64,000 nt of DNA from Lysinibacillus agricola (lineage in GTDB: Bacteria > Bacillota > Bacilli > Bacillales_A > Planococcaceae). Below, in pieces: positions 25,999 through 34,242 of the stretch (positions are counted from its first letter, which is position 1; every line of letters begins with the position of its first letter). The position numbers and the translations under genes are program-made. The DNA lies in NCBI RefSeq assembly GCF_016638705.1, contig NZ_CP067341.1, positions 4,901,501-4,965,500 of the forward strand, read 5' to 3'. The notes under the pieces were generated by a model. The model was not told where the DNA came from, did no database searches, and saw only the letters and a list, made by a program, of their open reading frames with translations.

Positions 25999-26736
25999 TT
26001 ATTGCACTTGCTCTTGTTGCTGTTTGCTTTTAATCAACTCGGATATTGTGACAAATGTATAGCCTTGTTTTTTAAGTTCTGGTAATATTTCTTCCAGTGC
26101 CTTAATGGTCTGCGTGCGATTGCCGCCTCCATCATGGAACAGAATAACATCTCCAGGCTTTGATCCCTTCAGCACCTTTTGTACAATTTTGTTTACACCC
26201 GGCTGTTTCCAATCTTGAGTATCCTGATGCCAAGACCACATAACTACTTTGTATCCATCCTTAACAGCGGAATTGATCATTTGATCATTATAGTTACCAC
26301 CTACAGGACGGAACAAAACTGGAGAAAATCCAGTAATGCCATAAATTATTTCCTTTGTCTTATGCAATTGTGCCTGCAATTCAGCAATGGAAGCTTTAAA
26401 CGGATGTGAATACGTATGATTGGCCAGCTCATGCCCTTCAGAATAAGATCGTAAAACAAGGTCTGGATACTTTTCTGCATTTTTTCCAATAATAAAAAAG
26501 GTAGCCTTTGCATCATACTTTGCCAATAAATCTAAAATAGCTGCCGTATATCTGGGATGAGGGCCGTCGTCAAAGGTTAGAGCAATTATTTTATCTTCTG
26601 TGTTAATGTCCCACACAACTTCCCCTGTCTCCTCATAATAAGGTCGACCTTTATCTGCATAGGTTGGCAGCTCTGTAAAAAATACCGATATGATTAAAAA
26701 ACAAAGGAATAAAACCAATACATATTTACGTGTCAT
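25999..26736 (-). CDS. Polysaccharide deacetylase (NodB domain), secreted
   Basis: A 245-residue protein with a signal peptide or N-terminal anchor (residues 1-27) and a carbohydrate-esterase 4 domain. Motif 1 is ALTFDDGPH (catalytic base and metal Asp), motif 2 HTYSHP (metal His pair), motif 3 RPVGGNYN, motif 4 WSWHQDTQDW and motif 5 ILFHDGG. It probably N-deacetylates peptidoglycan or another wall sugar outside the membrane. The start MTRKYV is fixed by GGGAGGTGATGCT. Confidence 0.9.
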   Translation of the reverse strand: MTRKYVLVLFLCFLIISVFFTELPTYADKGRPYYEETGEVVWDINTEDKIIALTFDDGPHPRYTAAILDLLAKYDAKATFFIIGKNAEKYPDLVLRSYSEGHELANHTYSHPFKASIAELQAQLHKTKEIIYGITGFSPVLFRPVGGNYNDQMINSAVKDGYKVVMWSWHQDTQDWKQPGVNKIVQKVLKGSKPGDVILFHDGGGNRTQTIKALEEILPELKKQGYTFVTISELIKSKQQQEQVQ

Positions 26737-27076
26737 AGCATCACCTCCCAAGTTCAAATTCACATAACTCCGTCAACTTACTATTTACGAATTACAATGA
26801 ATTATACTTGTGAAGGATTGGCTGTTTTCTCCTCTTAATTATTTCAAAAAACCTTTTAATGTGTTTTATCACCACATTAATTGATTTTGCTTTTATGTAT
26901 ATATTTTCAAACAAATTGCCTGTTAAATTTTGAACAAAATGTGAAATCACTCACATAGTACTTTATTTTTTCATCGATTGATGTAAAATAAAAGCAATAA
27001 CTGATATATAACAACTAGAAGAAAAATGAATTTTATCGCAATTGTTATAGTACAAAACAACAAAGGGGATTTCATT
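26737..27076. other. Intergenic region with a candidate FNR/CRP site
   Basis: A 340-base AT-rich gap between divergent genes. TGTGA-N6-TCACA lies at 26940-26955 and a TAAAAT -10 candidate at 26984-26989, before the small gene at 27077. Nothing else was recognised. Confidence 0.5.
26940..26955. promoter_or_regulatory. FNR/CRP-type palindrome
   Basis: TGTGAAATCACTCACA is a perfect TGTGA-N6-TCACA. Distance to the possible -10 is about seven bases longer than a classic class II site, so regulation is uncertain. Confidence 0.4.
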
Positions 27077-27199
27077 ATGTGGATTATTACAGTTTTTGAA
27101 CAAAATACTTATCGTATGTTCGAGTACAAAACGAAAAACGAGGCAACGGTTGCATTAAAGAATTTCAAGCAAACTGCTATGCTTTCTTATACAAAATAA
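27077..27199 (+). CDS. Small 40-residue protein
   Basis: A short gene: MWIITVFEQNTYRMFEYKTK, then NEATVALKNFKQ and an end in MLSYTK. The RBS AAAGGGGATTTC precedes the ATG and a terminator follows directly. The pattern of a beta strand, beta strand and helix with a KNEA turn, plus proper signals at both ends, argues for a real gene. It is small, soluble and of unknown function. Confidence 0.65.
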   Translation: MWIITVFEQNTYRMFEYKTKNEATVALKNFKQTAMLSYTK

Positions 27200-27207
27200 T
27201 TAAAAAG

Positions 27208-27241
27208 AAGAATCAGCTCATAAACGAGTTGATTCTTTTAG
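27208..27241 (+). terminator. Rho-independent terminator
   Basis: AAGAATCAGCTC (27208-27219) pairs with GAGTTGATTCTT (27226-27237), with one G-T pair, followed by T. Confidence 0.82.
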
Positions 27242-27346
27242 CTTTTTACGTATGTATCAATTTTAACTTTACAATAATTTTTATTGGAAAAGTCGAACAC
27301 CTTTTTATCTATCGCCATATGTATAGAGAGAAAAGGAGTGATTTTG

Positions 27347-27649
27347 ATGGTGACAATTGAGCCTATTATGATTCAAGGGCATTTTTTCACTGCTGTAATT
27401 GTCCAATTACCAAAAACAACGCTACTGACCGTTTCAAATGATACGGGCTATATCATGTGTGGGGCTTTAGATGTTGGTTTATTAAATGATCGCTTAGCAG
27501 ACCGGAAAATTATTGCTGGGCGAGCAGTCGGCGTGAAAACTATTGATGAGCTTTTGACGGCTCCATTAGAATCTGTTACTTATGAAGCGCAGCTGCTAGG
27601 TATTACTGAAGGAATGTCTGGTGTAGAGGCATTATTAAAAATGATCTAA
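27347..27649 (+). CDS. yunC: YunC-family protein (DUF1805)
   Basis: A 100-residue protein closely matching B. subtilis YunC: IEPIMIQGHFFTAVIVQLPK, GYIMCGALDVGLLN, AGRAVGVKTIDELL, APLESVTYEA and GMSGVEALLKM. The function of YunC is unknown. The start MVTIEPIM follows AAAAGGAGTGATTTTG; a longer frame from 27284 is unsupported. Monocistronic with its own terminator. Confidence 0.9.
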   Translation: MVTIEPIMIQGHFFTAVIVQLPKTTLLTVSNDTGYIMCGALDVGLLNDRLADRKIIAGRAVGVKTIDELLTAPLESVTYEAQLLGITEGMSGVEALLKMI

Positions 27650-27670
27650 CAACTATTTTTTTGCATAAAT

Positions 27671-27702
27671 AAAGCGTCAAGGCATTGAACTAGACGCTTT
27701 TT
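27671..27702 (+). terminator. Rho-independent terminator
   Basis: AAAGCGTC (27671-27678) pairs with GACGCTTT (27693-27700), followed by T. Confidence 0.85.
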
Positions 27703-27782
27703 CATTTGATTGTTATTTCATGATATTGAACATTTTCATCTTATCACAAGCATAGTATGAGCCTTTCGAAAGGTGGTATTCT

Positions 27783-28433
27783 ATGTATTATACAAATGTC
27801 AGTCAGCAAACTTCTCATGTACCGCGTGTCATAGTTGTAACCGGAAATGGGAAAGTAATAGCTAAAGCAAGCTATGTCCAGCTTCAAATAGAGGTAAGAA
27901 CACAAGGGAAAAATGTACAAGATGCACAGCAGGAAAATGCGATGATTATGAATCGTGTCATTCAATCCATTTTAGCTCTTCATATCCCAAAAGAACATAT
28001 TCAAACGTCAGGCTACAATATTTCACCTCTTTATGAATTTCAGAACGGTAAACAAATTTTTAATGGCTATGAAGTGACAAATACCATTACAGTTAAAGTA
28101 GCTGATACAAATCAGGTTGGTGCTGTTATTGATACAACTGTTCAAAACGGTGCAAATCGCATTTCCTCCATCCAATTTAACATTGAAAATGCGGATGCAT
28201 ATTACCAACAGGCACTTAGTTTAGCTCTTCATAATGCCCAAATGAAAGCTAAAACAATTGCGGAGACGATGCATTTGTCCATCCAGCCTCAGCCAATCGA
28301 AATCATTGAGGAACATGAAAGTGGACCTGCCCTGTATAAATCAATGGCGATGGCCGATTCCACCATTTCTACACCTATTGAACAGGGGCAAATGACCGTA
28401 AATGCGACTGTTCGAGTGAAGTTTCAATATTAA
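27783..28433 (+). CDS. SIMPL-domain (DUF541) protein
   Basis: A 216-residue protein with the SIMPL/YggE pattern: VIVVTGNGKVIAKASYVQLQ, AQQENAMIMNRVIQSI, IQTSGYNISPLYEFQNGKQI, FNGYEVTNTITVKV and ALHNAQMKAKTIAETM. Related proteins are linked to oxidative-stress resistance or surface localisation. No signal peptide is visible here, so it is probably cytosolic or exported by an unknown route. Confidence 0.88.
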   Translation: MYYTNVSQQTSHVPRVIVVTGNGKVIAKASYVQLQIEVRTQGKNVQDAQQENAMIMNRVIQSILALHIPKEHIQTSGYNISPLYEFQNGKQIFNGYEVTNTITVKVADTNQVGAVIDTTVQNGANRISSIQFNIENADAYYQQALSLALHNAQMKAKTIAETMHLSIQPQPIEIIEEHESGPALYKSMAMADSTISTPIEQGQMTVNATVRVKFQY

Positions 28434-28435
28434 AC

Positions 28436-28468
28436 GAGCCTTCTGCCTCATACCATGAAGGCTCTTAA
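28436..28468 (+). terminator. Probable terminator
   Basis: GAGCCTTC (28436-28443) pairs with GAAGGCTC (28457-28464), followed by only a short T run. Confidence 0.6.
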
Positions 28469-28529
28469 AGTTATTGAAGCTTGTAGAGATTATCTGTAGT
28501 TAAATTCAAGTGTATTTTTTCTAGACATA

Positions 28530-28700
28530 TTACTTCATCAGAGGTTTTAAAAATGATAAATATGGAGAACTGATATCATTATTATTAACTACAATGTCTG
28601 CATTTTGTTGTGGTTCATGTTCTTTTAAATATAGACTTGATGCAACACGATACCTGTTAATATTATCCGCTAATTTCGAAACAAGTTCTCGTCTTAACAT
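28530..28700 (-). pseudogene. C-terminal remnant of a uridine-kinase-like gene
   Basis: A 56-residue frame: RYRVASSLYLKEHEPQQNAD, then IVVNNNDISSPY. This is the end of uridine-kinase-like P-loop proteins (RYxxGQxLYL..P...ADIVIDNxD). The P-loop and the rest of the enzyme are missing; stops lie directly upstream in frame. GTGAGG sits before the ATG, so a peptide might be made, but it cannot be a kinase. Confidence 0.6.
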
Positions 28701-28729
28701 TATTCATTAACCTCACAGATTGTAAGTTT

Positions 28730-29590
28730 TTATTTTACAGTTATCACACCTCTTTTGCTAATTAATTCCAATTTGTTTGCCGCATCACCAATCTTACCGT
28801 TCTTTAATTGATCCGTATGTTTTTCTTTCTGATATCCTTCTAGATTAACGCTTATGTCGGATGATTCACTGTTCGCTATAAGCTCTAATGATTTTGGTGC
28901 CTCTTTGTATGCTACTGTAATATCTCCCGAAGCAGTCTCTACAAACAATGCTTTTCCTTCGATGCTTCCTTTTATAAAAACTTCACCGCTAGTCGAAGTA
29001 ATTTTCGTTTTTGAACTGTTTATTCCAGTTATATAGCTATCGCCTTTTGTAGCACCTATTGTTAATTCATTTAAAGAACTGTCTGCGATACTCAACTCAT
29101 CATCTTTTGATGTGATTATACCTTTATTAGCCGATAGTCCTTTAATGATTTTAGCCCCAGAATCCGTTGAAATAGACAGTTCATCTGTTTCAATGTTGTT
29201 AATTTTGATATCACCATAGCCGTTTTTTAATGCAATCTTATTCACTGCATTTTTAGGGATAGAAATGTGAATAGTATCTTTTTTTCCAAAGCTAAAGTTT
29301 TTCATAACTCCTTCTTCAGTGCCTTGTTGATGTACTTTAATTTTATTTCCATCTTTCTTAACTTCAACAGGATTGTTTTGTGGCTTACCTTCAATTTCAA
29401 TTGTTAATTTTTCAGATTCTGTACTCTCTAATGTTATATCCCAAGATTCAATGTTTATTTCTAGTTCTTCAATTTTCTGAGCATCAAAGGACTGTTGTTC
29501 ATTAATACCCTTTTCTCCATTTATTTTAAGAGTGAATACAATTCCACCTATTGCAATAACAAATAGAAAAGCAATGATTGCTTTTTTCAC
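28730..29590 (-). CDS. DUF4097-family membrane-anchored protein
   Basis: A 286-residue protein with one N-terminal membrane helix (residues 4-22) and an extracellular right-handed beta-helix-like domain of repeated short strands: IKINNIETDELSISTDSGAK, LNELTIGATKGDSYITG, GEVFIKGSIEGKALFVETAS. It is typical of DUF4097 putative adhesins or envelope-stress accessory proteins. It starts at GTG behind GAGGATG. It lies downstream of the BcrAB-like transporter and in the same direction, so it may belong to that stress operon. Confidence 0.82.
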   Translation of the reverse strand: MKKAIIAFLFVIAIGGIVFTLKINGEKGINEQQSFDAQKIEELEINIESWDITLESTESEKLTIEIEGKPQNNPVEVKKDGNKIKVHQQGTEEGVMKNFSFGKKDTIHISIPKNAVNKIALKNGYGDIKINNIETDELSISTDSGAKIIKGLSANKGIITSKDDELSIADSSLNELTIGATKGDSYITGINSSKTKITSTSGEVFIKGSIEGKALFVETASGDITVAYKEAPKSLELIANSESSDISVNLEGYQKEKHTDQLKNGKIGDAANKLELISKRGVITVK

Positions 29591-29706
29591 TTTACATCCT
29601 CATTTCTCGTATCAATCATGTCCCAGTATAATTCAGCGAATATTTGGAGATCCGCTGAAAAATAATTTAAATTCAATTCACCTCACCGCCTATAGAGGGG
29701 GAGACT

Positions 29707-29735
29707 CTGACGCTTCGCTTTCGCTACCAGAACAT
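29707..29735 (-). repeat. Single D-module repeat copy
   Basis: CTGACGCTTCGCTTTCGCTAC is the reverse complement of the D unit found in tandem at 24457-24636. It lies between the ABC permease and DUF4097 genes. Confidence 0.75.
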
Positions 29736-29748
29736 TTGCTGAAAGTAG

Positions 29749-30447
29749 TTAAATTAAATCTACTTTGTCGACTTTATAATAAGACAGATAGCCAATAATA
29801 AGCCCTAATAGACACATAATTATAGGGACACCGATAAATTGAAATAAACTGGCAGATGTACCCCCATTTGAAACCGTTGTATTAATAACAAATCCAATTA
29901 AAACAGCTGATGTAATTGTCGAAGCTGTTGATTTTTTGCGCATACCAAAGTATAGAGGAATTAAGCTTACCCCAGCAATCATAAATGCATGGATAAAAGT
30001 AGACGGTATTGTAGCTACCATTTCCTGTATTTCAACAGACGTTTCAAACAAGTTCATCATTGGATTTAAGAAATAAACAGCGATATTGATCATAATGGTT
30101 GCAATCATAATGCTAAAGAAACAAAATCCAAAAACTAGAGACAGCTTAGCAAGAATAATTTTTTTCCTTTTTAATGGATACGTAAATAATAATTGGACTG
30201 TCTTATTTTTATATTCGTCAATGACTAAACGAGATAAAATCACACTCGCAAAAATGATAAACACAATGCGAATTAAAATATTTGTTAAAGACATAAAATC
30301 TGTATAATCCTGAAACATCTTTTCATCTCCGGAACCCACGGCCATAAGTGCAACTGCCGCAAAAATCCCAACAATACAAATAATTAAGCTTTTAAAATAG
30401 CTAGCTATTCGATTCTTTTTCCATTCAAGTCTTAATAGTTTAAGCAA
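29749..30447 (-). CDS. BcrB-like ABC-2 permease
   Basis: A permease of about 232 residues with six membrane helices (LIICIVGIFAAVALMAVG, IRIVFIIFASVILSRLVI, LVFGFCFFSIMIATIMINIA and others) and the ABC-2 segment VIDEYKNKTVQLLFTYPLKR. It forms the membrane half of the transporter with the upstream ATPase. TTG at 30447 has GGGGG upstream; an alternative ATG at 30462 overlaps the ATPase gene but lacks a Shine-Dalgarno. It probably protects against a bacitracin-like or lantibiotic compound (family inference). Confidence 0.85.
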   Translation of the reverse strand: MLKLLRLEWKKNRIASYFKSLIICIVGIFAAVALMAVGSGDEKMFQDYTDFMSLTNILIRIVFIIFASVILSRLVIDEYKNKTVQLLFTYPLKRKKIILAKLSLVFGFCFFSIMIATIMINIAVYFLNPMMNLFETSVEIQEMVATIPSTFIHAFMIAGVSLIPLYFGMRKKSTASTITSAVLIGFVINTTVSNGGTSASLFQFIGVPIIMCLLGLIIGYLSYYKVDKVDLI

Positions 30448-31363
30448 TTTGATTACCCCCATTAATAAGATTTAAGAAATACTCTTCTAAATGTTGTTGC
30501 TGTTTTTCAATTCCATTGACAACAATGTCATTTAAAATAAGTTCTTTATTAATTTGAGATTGAGAAATGTCATGTTCAAAAATTCGAATACAATGCTGAT
30601 TCACAATTTCATATTTTCGAATACCTAATTTGTTCTCTAGCACATGTGCTGTTTTTTTCAAATCATCTATTTTAATCTCCAAGTACTCCATGTTTTCTTT
30701 TCGAATATCCTCCATTCTTACTTCCTTTAATAATTTTCCATGATGGAGGATGCCAATTGTATCTGCTATTGATTCAATTTCTGCCACGATATGACTTGAT
30801 ATTAAAATAGTGATTCCATGCTCTTCTTTTAAAAGCATTAAAAGCTCGCGTATATCTTTAATGCCTATAGGATCAAGACCATTAATCGGCTCATCAAGAA
30901 TCAGAATCTCTGGTTTCGTGACAATTGCCCGTGCGATGCCTAACCTTTGCTTCATCCCTAGCGAAAACTCATGGATTTTTTTATTTTCCACTCCATTTAA
31001 CCCCACAATATCTAGTGCCTCTTTTACAGCTCCTTTTTCATAAACACCAATATACTCGCAGTGAAGCTCTAAATTTTCCTTTGCTGTCAATCTTCCATAA
31101 AACTCTGGATACTCAATAATGCTACCTATTTTACTCAAGTATTGATAGGAAGTAGTCGAAATGGATTGATTAAATATTTTAATCTCACCTGAGGTTGGTT
31201 TTACTAAATTTAAAATCATTTTCATAATCGTCGTTTTTCCAGCCCCATTCGGACCTAAAAACCCATAAATCTCCCCTTTCTTAACGTTCATATTGACATC
31301 CGAGACGGTCTCGATTCCTTTAAAGCTCTTACTTAATTGATGTATTTGAATAACGGTTTCCAA
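30440..31363 (-). CDS. BcrA-like ABC transporter ATPase
   Basis: A 307-residue ATPase: Walker A GPNGAGKTT near 38, signature FSLGMKQRLGIARAI near 135, Walker B ILILDEPINGLDPIGI, H-loop SSHIVAEIESI. The last 90 residues are the BcrA-type C-terminal extension. It starts at TTG with AAGGAGC. It overlaps the permease gene and is divergent from its own two-component system, the usual layout of peptide-antibiotic detoxification modules. Confidence 0.93.
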   Translation of the reverse strand: METVIQIHQLSKSFKGIETVSDVNMNVKKGEIYGFLGPNGAGKTTIMKMILNLVKPTSGEIKIFNQSISTTSYQYLSKIGSIIEYPEFYGRLTAKENLELHCEYIGVYEKGAVKEALDIVGLNGVENKKIHEFSLGMKQRLGIARAIVTKPEILILDEPINGLDPIGIKDIRELLMLLKEEHGITILISSHIVAEIESIADTIGILHHGKLLKEVRMEDIRKENMEYLEIKIDDLKKTAHVLENKLGIRKYEIVNQHCIRIFEHDISQSQINKELILNDIVVNGIEKQQQHLEEYFLNLINGGNQIA

Positions 31364-31414
31364 GTTATGTGCTCCTTACCAATTTGAATTTGTTACATTA
31401 AGCTTAATAAGTGA

Positions 31415-31432
31415 AAGTAAAATCAAAGTAAA
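31415..31432 (-). promoter_or_regulatory. 11-bp-phased direct repeat upstream of the BcrAB-like operon
   Basis: On the minus strand TTTACTTTGATTTTACTT: TTTACTT twice, spaced by four bases, period 11. Such one-turn direct repeats are typical binding sites of OmpR/BceR/LanR-type regulators. It lies in the divergent region between the ATPase and response-regulator genes. Confidence 0.55.
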
Positions 31433-31521
31433 CTCGATGGAAAATGACAGTAATTTTTTTCAAGAGAGTAAGGATATAAGGATCAGAAGCTGTTATGATG
31501 AGATTGAAATGAGGGATAAAA

Positions 31522-32247
31522 TTGGAAGCTGCAGAAAAAATCCTAATCGTAGATGATGAAATTGGCATCTTAAAGTTATTAGAAATTACGTTGAGGAAAG
31601 AAAACTTTATCAATATTGATACTGCATCGACAGGCAAAGGTACACTACAGCTTGTAAAAGAAAATCAGTACGATATTATTTTGCTCGATATCATGCTACC
31701 AGATATAAGTGGCTTTGAACTTTGTACAGAAATACGTAAGCAGACAAATACACCTATTATTTTTGTCAGTGCTCGCTCTACAGATTTTGATAAACTAACA
31801 GGATTGGGTATTGGTGGAGATGATTATATTACAAAGCCTTTTAATCCTTTAGAGGTCATCGCTCGAATAAAGGTCATCCTTCGACGTCAAAAAATGTATG
31901 AGAGTTCTCAGCAACAACAGAGCACAAAATTCGACTTTGGTTATTTTGCTCTTAACCCTGAATCTGCAACATTAATCGTTAACGATCAACTTGTCGAATG
32001 TACAGCTAAGGAGCTAGAGCTACTACATTTCTTTTGTAAAAATCCTAATCGCATTTTCACAACTTCACAGCTCTATGAATTCGTGTGGGGAAATGATGTA
32101 TATGGCGAGGAGAAAACCGTCACGATTCATATTTCAAAGCTAAGGAAAAAGCTTGGGGATGATACGCGTAAACCTAAAATAATTGTGAATTTAAGGGGCA
32201 TTGGGTATAAATTCATTCCACCAAAAGAGGATTCATTATGCGAATAA
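31522..32247 (+). CDS. OmpR-family response regulator
   Basis: A 241-residue regulator starting at TTG behind GAGGGA. The receiver domain has LIVDDEIGILKLLEI, phospho-Asp in IILLDIMLPDISG and Lys in YITKPFNPLEV. The C-terminal winged helix is ECTAKELELLHFFCKNPNRI...VTIHISKLRKKLGDD...IVNLRGIGYKF. It overlaps the kinase gene by ten bases and probably controls the divergent BcrAB-like transporter. Confidence 0.94.
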   Translation: MEAAEKILIVDDEIGILKLLEITLRKENFINIDTASTGKGTLQLVKENQYDIILLDIMLPDISGFELCTEIRKQTNTPIIFVSARSTDFDKLTGLGIGGDDYITKPFNPLEVIARIKVILRRQKMYESSQQQQSTKFDFGYFALNPESATLIVNDQLVECTAKELELLHFFCKNPNRIFTTSQLYEFVWGNDVYGEEKTVTIHISKLRKKLGDDTRKPKIIVNLRGIGYKFIPPKEDSLCE

Positions 32248-33332
32248 AAACTCGATTTACGTTACATCTTGCACTGGGGATTATTCTGTGGATGCTTTTG
32301 AGTGGTATTTGTATTGTTATCGGACTCGAAGGTATTCTCCCACTCTTTAAAAAATCTGTTAGTGAAGCTTATCAGAGTCTACTAGTCGCATGGATTTTCG
32401 GGTTTAGTACTATTGTTTGCATCGCTGTATTTGGTTGGTATTTCGGGGGTCCTCTTGGTTTTATAATGTCTTGGATCCATCAGCTATCACAGGAAAACTA
32501 TACACAACCTGTTGGACTAACTAAAATCTACACCCGTAAAGGGAAGCTCCGTATGCGTTACATGTTATATCAAGAAGTACTTCAACACCTACAATCCTTA
32601 TCAGGAAAATTAAAAGCTGCTGAAACAGAACGTGAAAAGGTTGAACAAGCAAAACAAGAATGGATTGCCGGTATATCACATGATTTAAAAACGCCATTAA
32701 CGTATATTACAGGCTACTCCACTCTATTATTAAACGATCAATACGATTGGTCTAAGGAGGAAGCTCGTTCCTTTATTCAAGAAATCGCAGATAAAGGCAA
32801 GCATATGGAGGAACTTATTCAAGATTTAAGTCTCGTCATTCAGTTTAATAATACAGACGGAAAGTTACCGTTGCATAAAACCAACCAGGATATTGTGGAT
32901 TTTACAAAAAGAATTGTTGCTAATATAAGCAATAATCCACAGGCAAATGACTATATATTGCATTTTAAAGCGGAAACTTCTGTAATCAACATTGACTTTG
33001 ATACGAAATTCATGCAACGGATATTGCAAAACATTCTTATGAATTCCATTATCCACAATCCACCTAACACAGATATTTATACACAGATTGTTGATAGTAA
33101 TAAGCATGTAGAAATCCACATTGTGGATAACGGCGTAGGGATGTCCACACACATGCTAGAAAATATTTTTCAGCAATATTATCGCGGAACAACAACAGAT
33201 GCCTCCTCTGAGGGTACTGGGCTCGGCATGGCGATTGTTTATAAACTCGTTCAAGCTCATAACGGCACTATCTCTGTACAGAGCGAACCTTCTAATGGAA
33301 CAACGTTTATTATTACAGTACCTAAAAAATAG
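32238..33332 (+). CDS. Sensor histidine kinase of the BcrAB-like module
   Basis: A 364-residue kinase with two N-terminal membrane helices (residues about 8-32 and 48-70) and almost no extracellular loop, the 'intramembrane-sensing' layout of peptide-antibiotic kinases. Phospho-His is in WIAGISHDLKTPLTYITGYS; ATPase boxes are MNSIIHN, VDNGVGM and GTGLGMAIV. It partners the overlapping response regulator. Kinases of this class often sense through their ABC transporter. Confidence 0.93.
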   Translation: MRIKTRFTLHLALGIILWMLLSGICIVIGLEGILPLFKKSVSEAYQSLLVAWIFGFSTIVCIAVFGWYFGGPLGFIMSWIHQLSQENYTQPVGLTKIYTRKGKLRMRYMLYQEVLQHLQSLSGKLKAAETEREKVEQAKQEWIAGISHDLKTPLTYITGYSTLLLNDQYDWSKEEARSFIQEIADKGKHMEELIQDLSLVIQFNNTDGKLPLHKTNQDIVDFTKRIVANISNNPQANDYILHFKAETSVINIDFDTKFMQRILQNILMNSIIHNPPNTDIYTQIVDSNKHVEIHIVDNGVGMSTHMLENIFQQYYRGTTTDASSEGTGLGMAIVYKLVQAHNGTISVQSEPSNGTTFIITVPKK

Positions 33333-33376
33333 AAACCCCACCTCTTAGAAGCTAACATCTAAGAGGTGGGGTTTTT
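33333..33376. terminator. Strong bidirectional terminator
   Basis: A perfect 17-bp stem AAACCCCACCTCTTAGA (33333-33349) / 33358-33374, followed by T on both strands. It separates the kinase and EamA genes. Confidence 0.92.
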
Positions 33377-33378
33377 GC

Positions 33379-34242
33379 CTAGTCACTTTTGAATGCCTTT
33401 TTATTTGATAACAAAAGCGCACAAAGAATAATAAATATTCCTATTATATGCTGCAATGCCAATGATTCGTTTAAAATAAAATACCCCATCAGTACACCAA
33501 CTACAGGAACCATGTAATTACTAAAGGAAGCAAATAATGCTCCTCTTTTTTTAATTAATAGGTTATATAGCATGTAAACAATCCCCGCGTGGAAAATACC
33601 TAAAATAACAATCGAGGCCATTTGTAGCCTATCTATATCCAAATGTAATGGTCGTTCAAAGATAAAGGCTCCTGGTAACAATATGATTGTAGCAATCCAT
33701 AATACATTTCGCATATGAATAACTGACGAACGATTATCTAATTTTTCCATCAAAATTAATGACAGTGCAAAACTAATTGCCGCCAATAAGAGGAGCGCAT
33801 TTCCAAATACTGTTTCTGAGCCGCTCATTGCTTGTGTCGGCCATGATAGAATAACCATTCCTAAAAATCCTAAAAAAATACTGGAAAATTGAAACTTACT
33901 TACTTTCTTTTTAAAGAAAAGTACGAAAAGAATTAAAGTGATAATTGGTACTGTCGCTATAAGCATAGATGCAATGCTGCTCGAAACATACTTTTGTCCT
34001 TGGGCAATAAGGATAAAGGGTAACACTACTTCAAAAAAAGCAATGCCAACATACAATTTGAAATCGGTCGAGCCTTTTTCTCTTTTAAAAAATAAGCTAA
34101 TGAAGGATAAACATAGAGCACCAATGATTGCTTTTAGCAAGGATAGGGTAACTGCTCCAATATCATTCGTTACTAGCGCTACGAAGAAAAATTGAGAACC
34201 CCAAATACAGCTTATTAATAGTAAAAGGATATATTTACTCAT
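33379..34242 (-). CDS. EamA/DMT-family exporter (second of pair)
   Basis: A 287-residue ten-helix drug/metabolite transporter. Both EamA halves are recognisable: WGSQFFFVALV at the start with an early SLLKAIIGA helix, and RGALFASFSNYMVPVVGVLMGYFILNES in the second. It exports amino acids or other metabolites; the substrate is unknown. It overlaps the preceding EamA gene by four bases (ATGA) and the two are co-transcribed. Confidence 0.9.
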   Translation of the reverse strand: MSKYILLLLISCIWGSQFFFVALVTNDIGAVTLSLLKAIIGALCLSFISLFFKREKGSTDFKLYVGIAFFEVVLPFILIAQGQKYVSSSIASMLIATVPIITLILFVLFFKKKVSKFQFSSIFLGFLGMVILSWPTQAMSGSETVFGNALLLLAAISFALSLILMEKLDNRSSVIHMRNVLWIATIILLPGAFIFERPLHLDIDRLQMASIVILGIFHAGIVYMLYNLLIKKRGALFASFSNYMVPVVGVLMGYFILNESLALQHIIGIFIILCALLLSNKKAFKSD

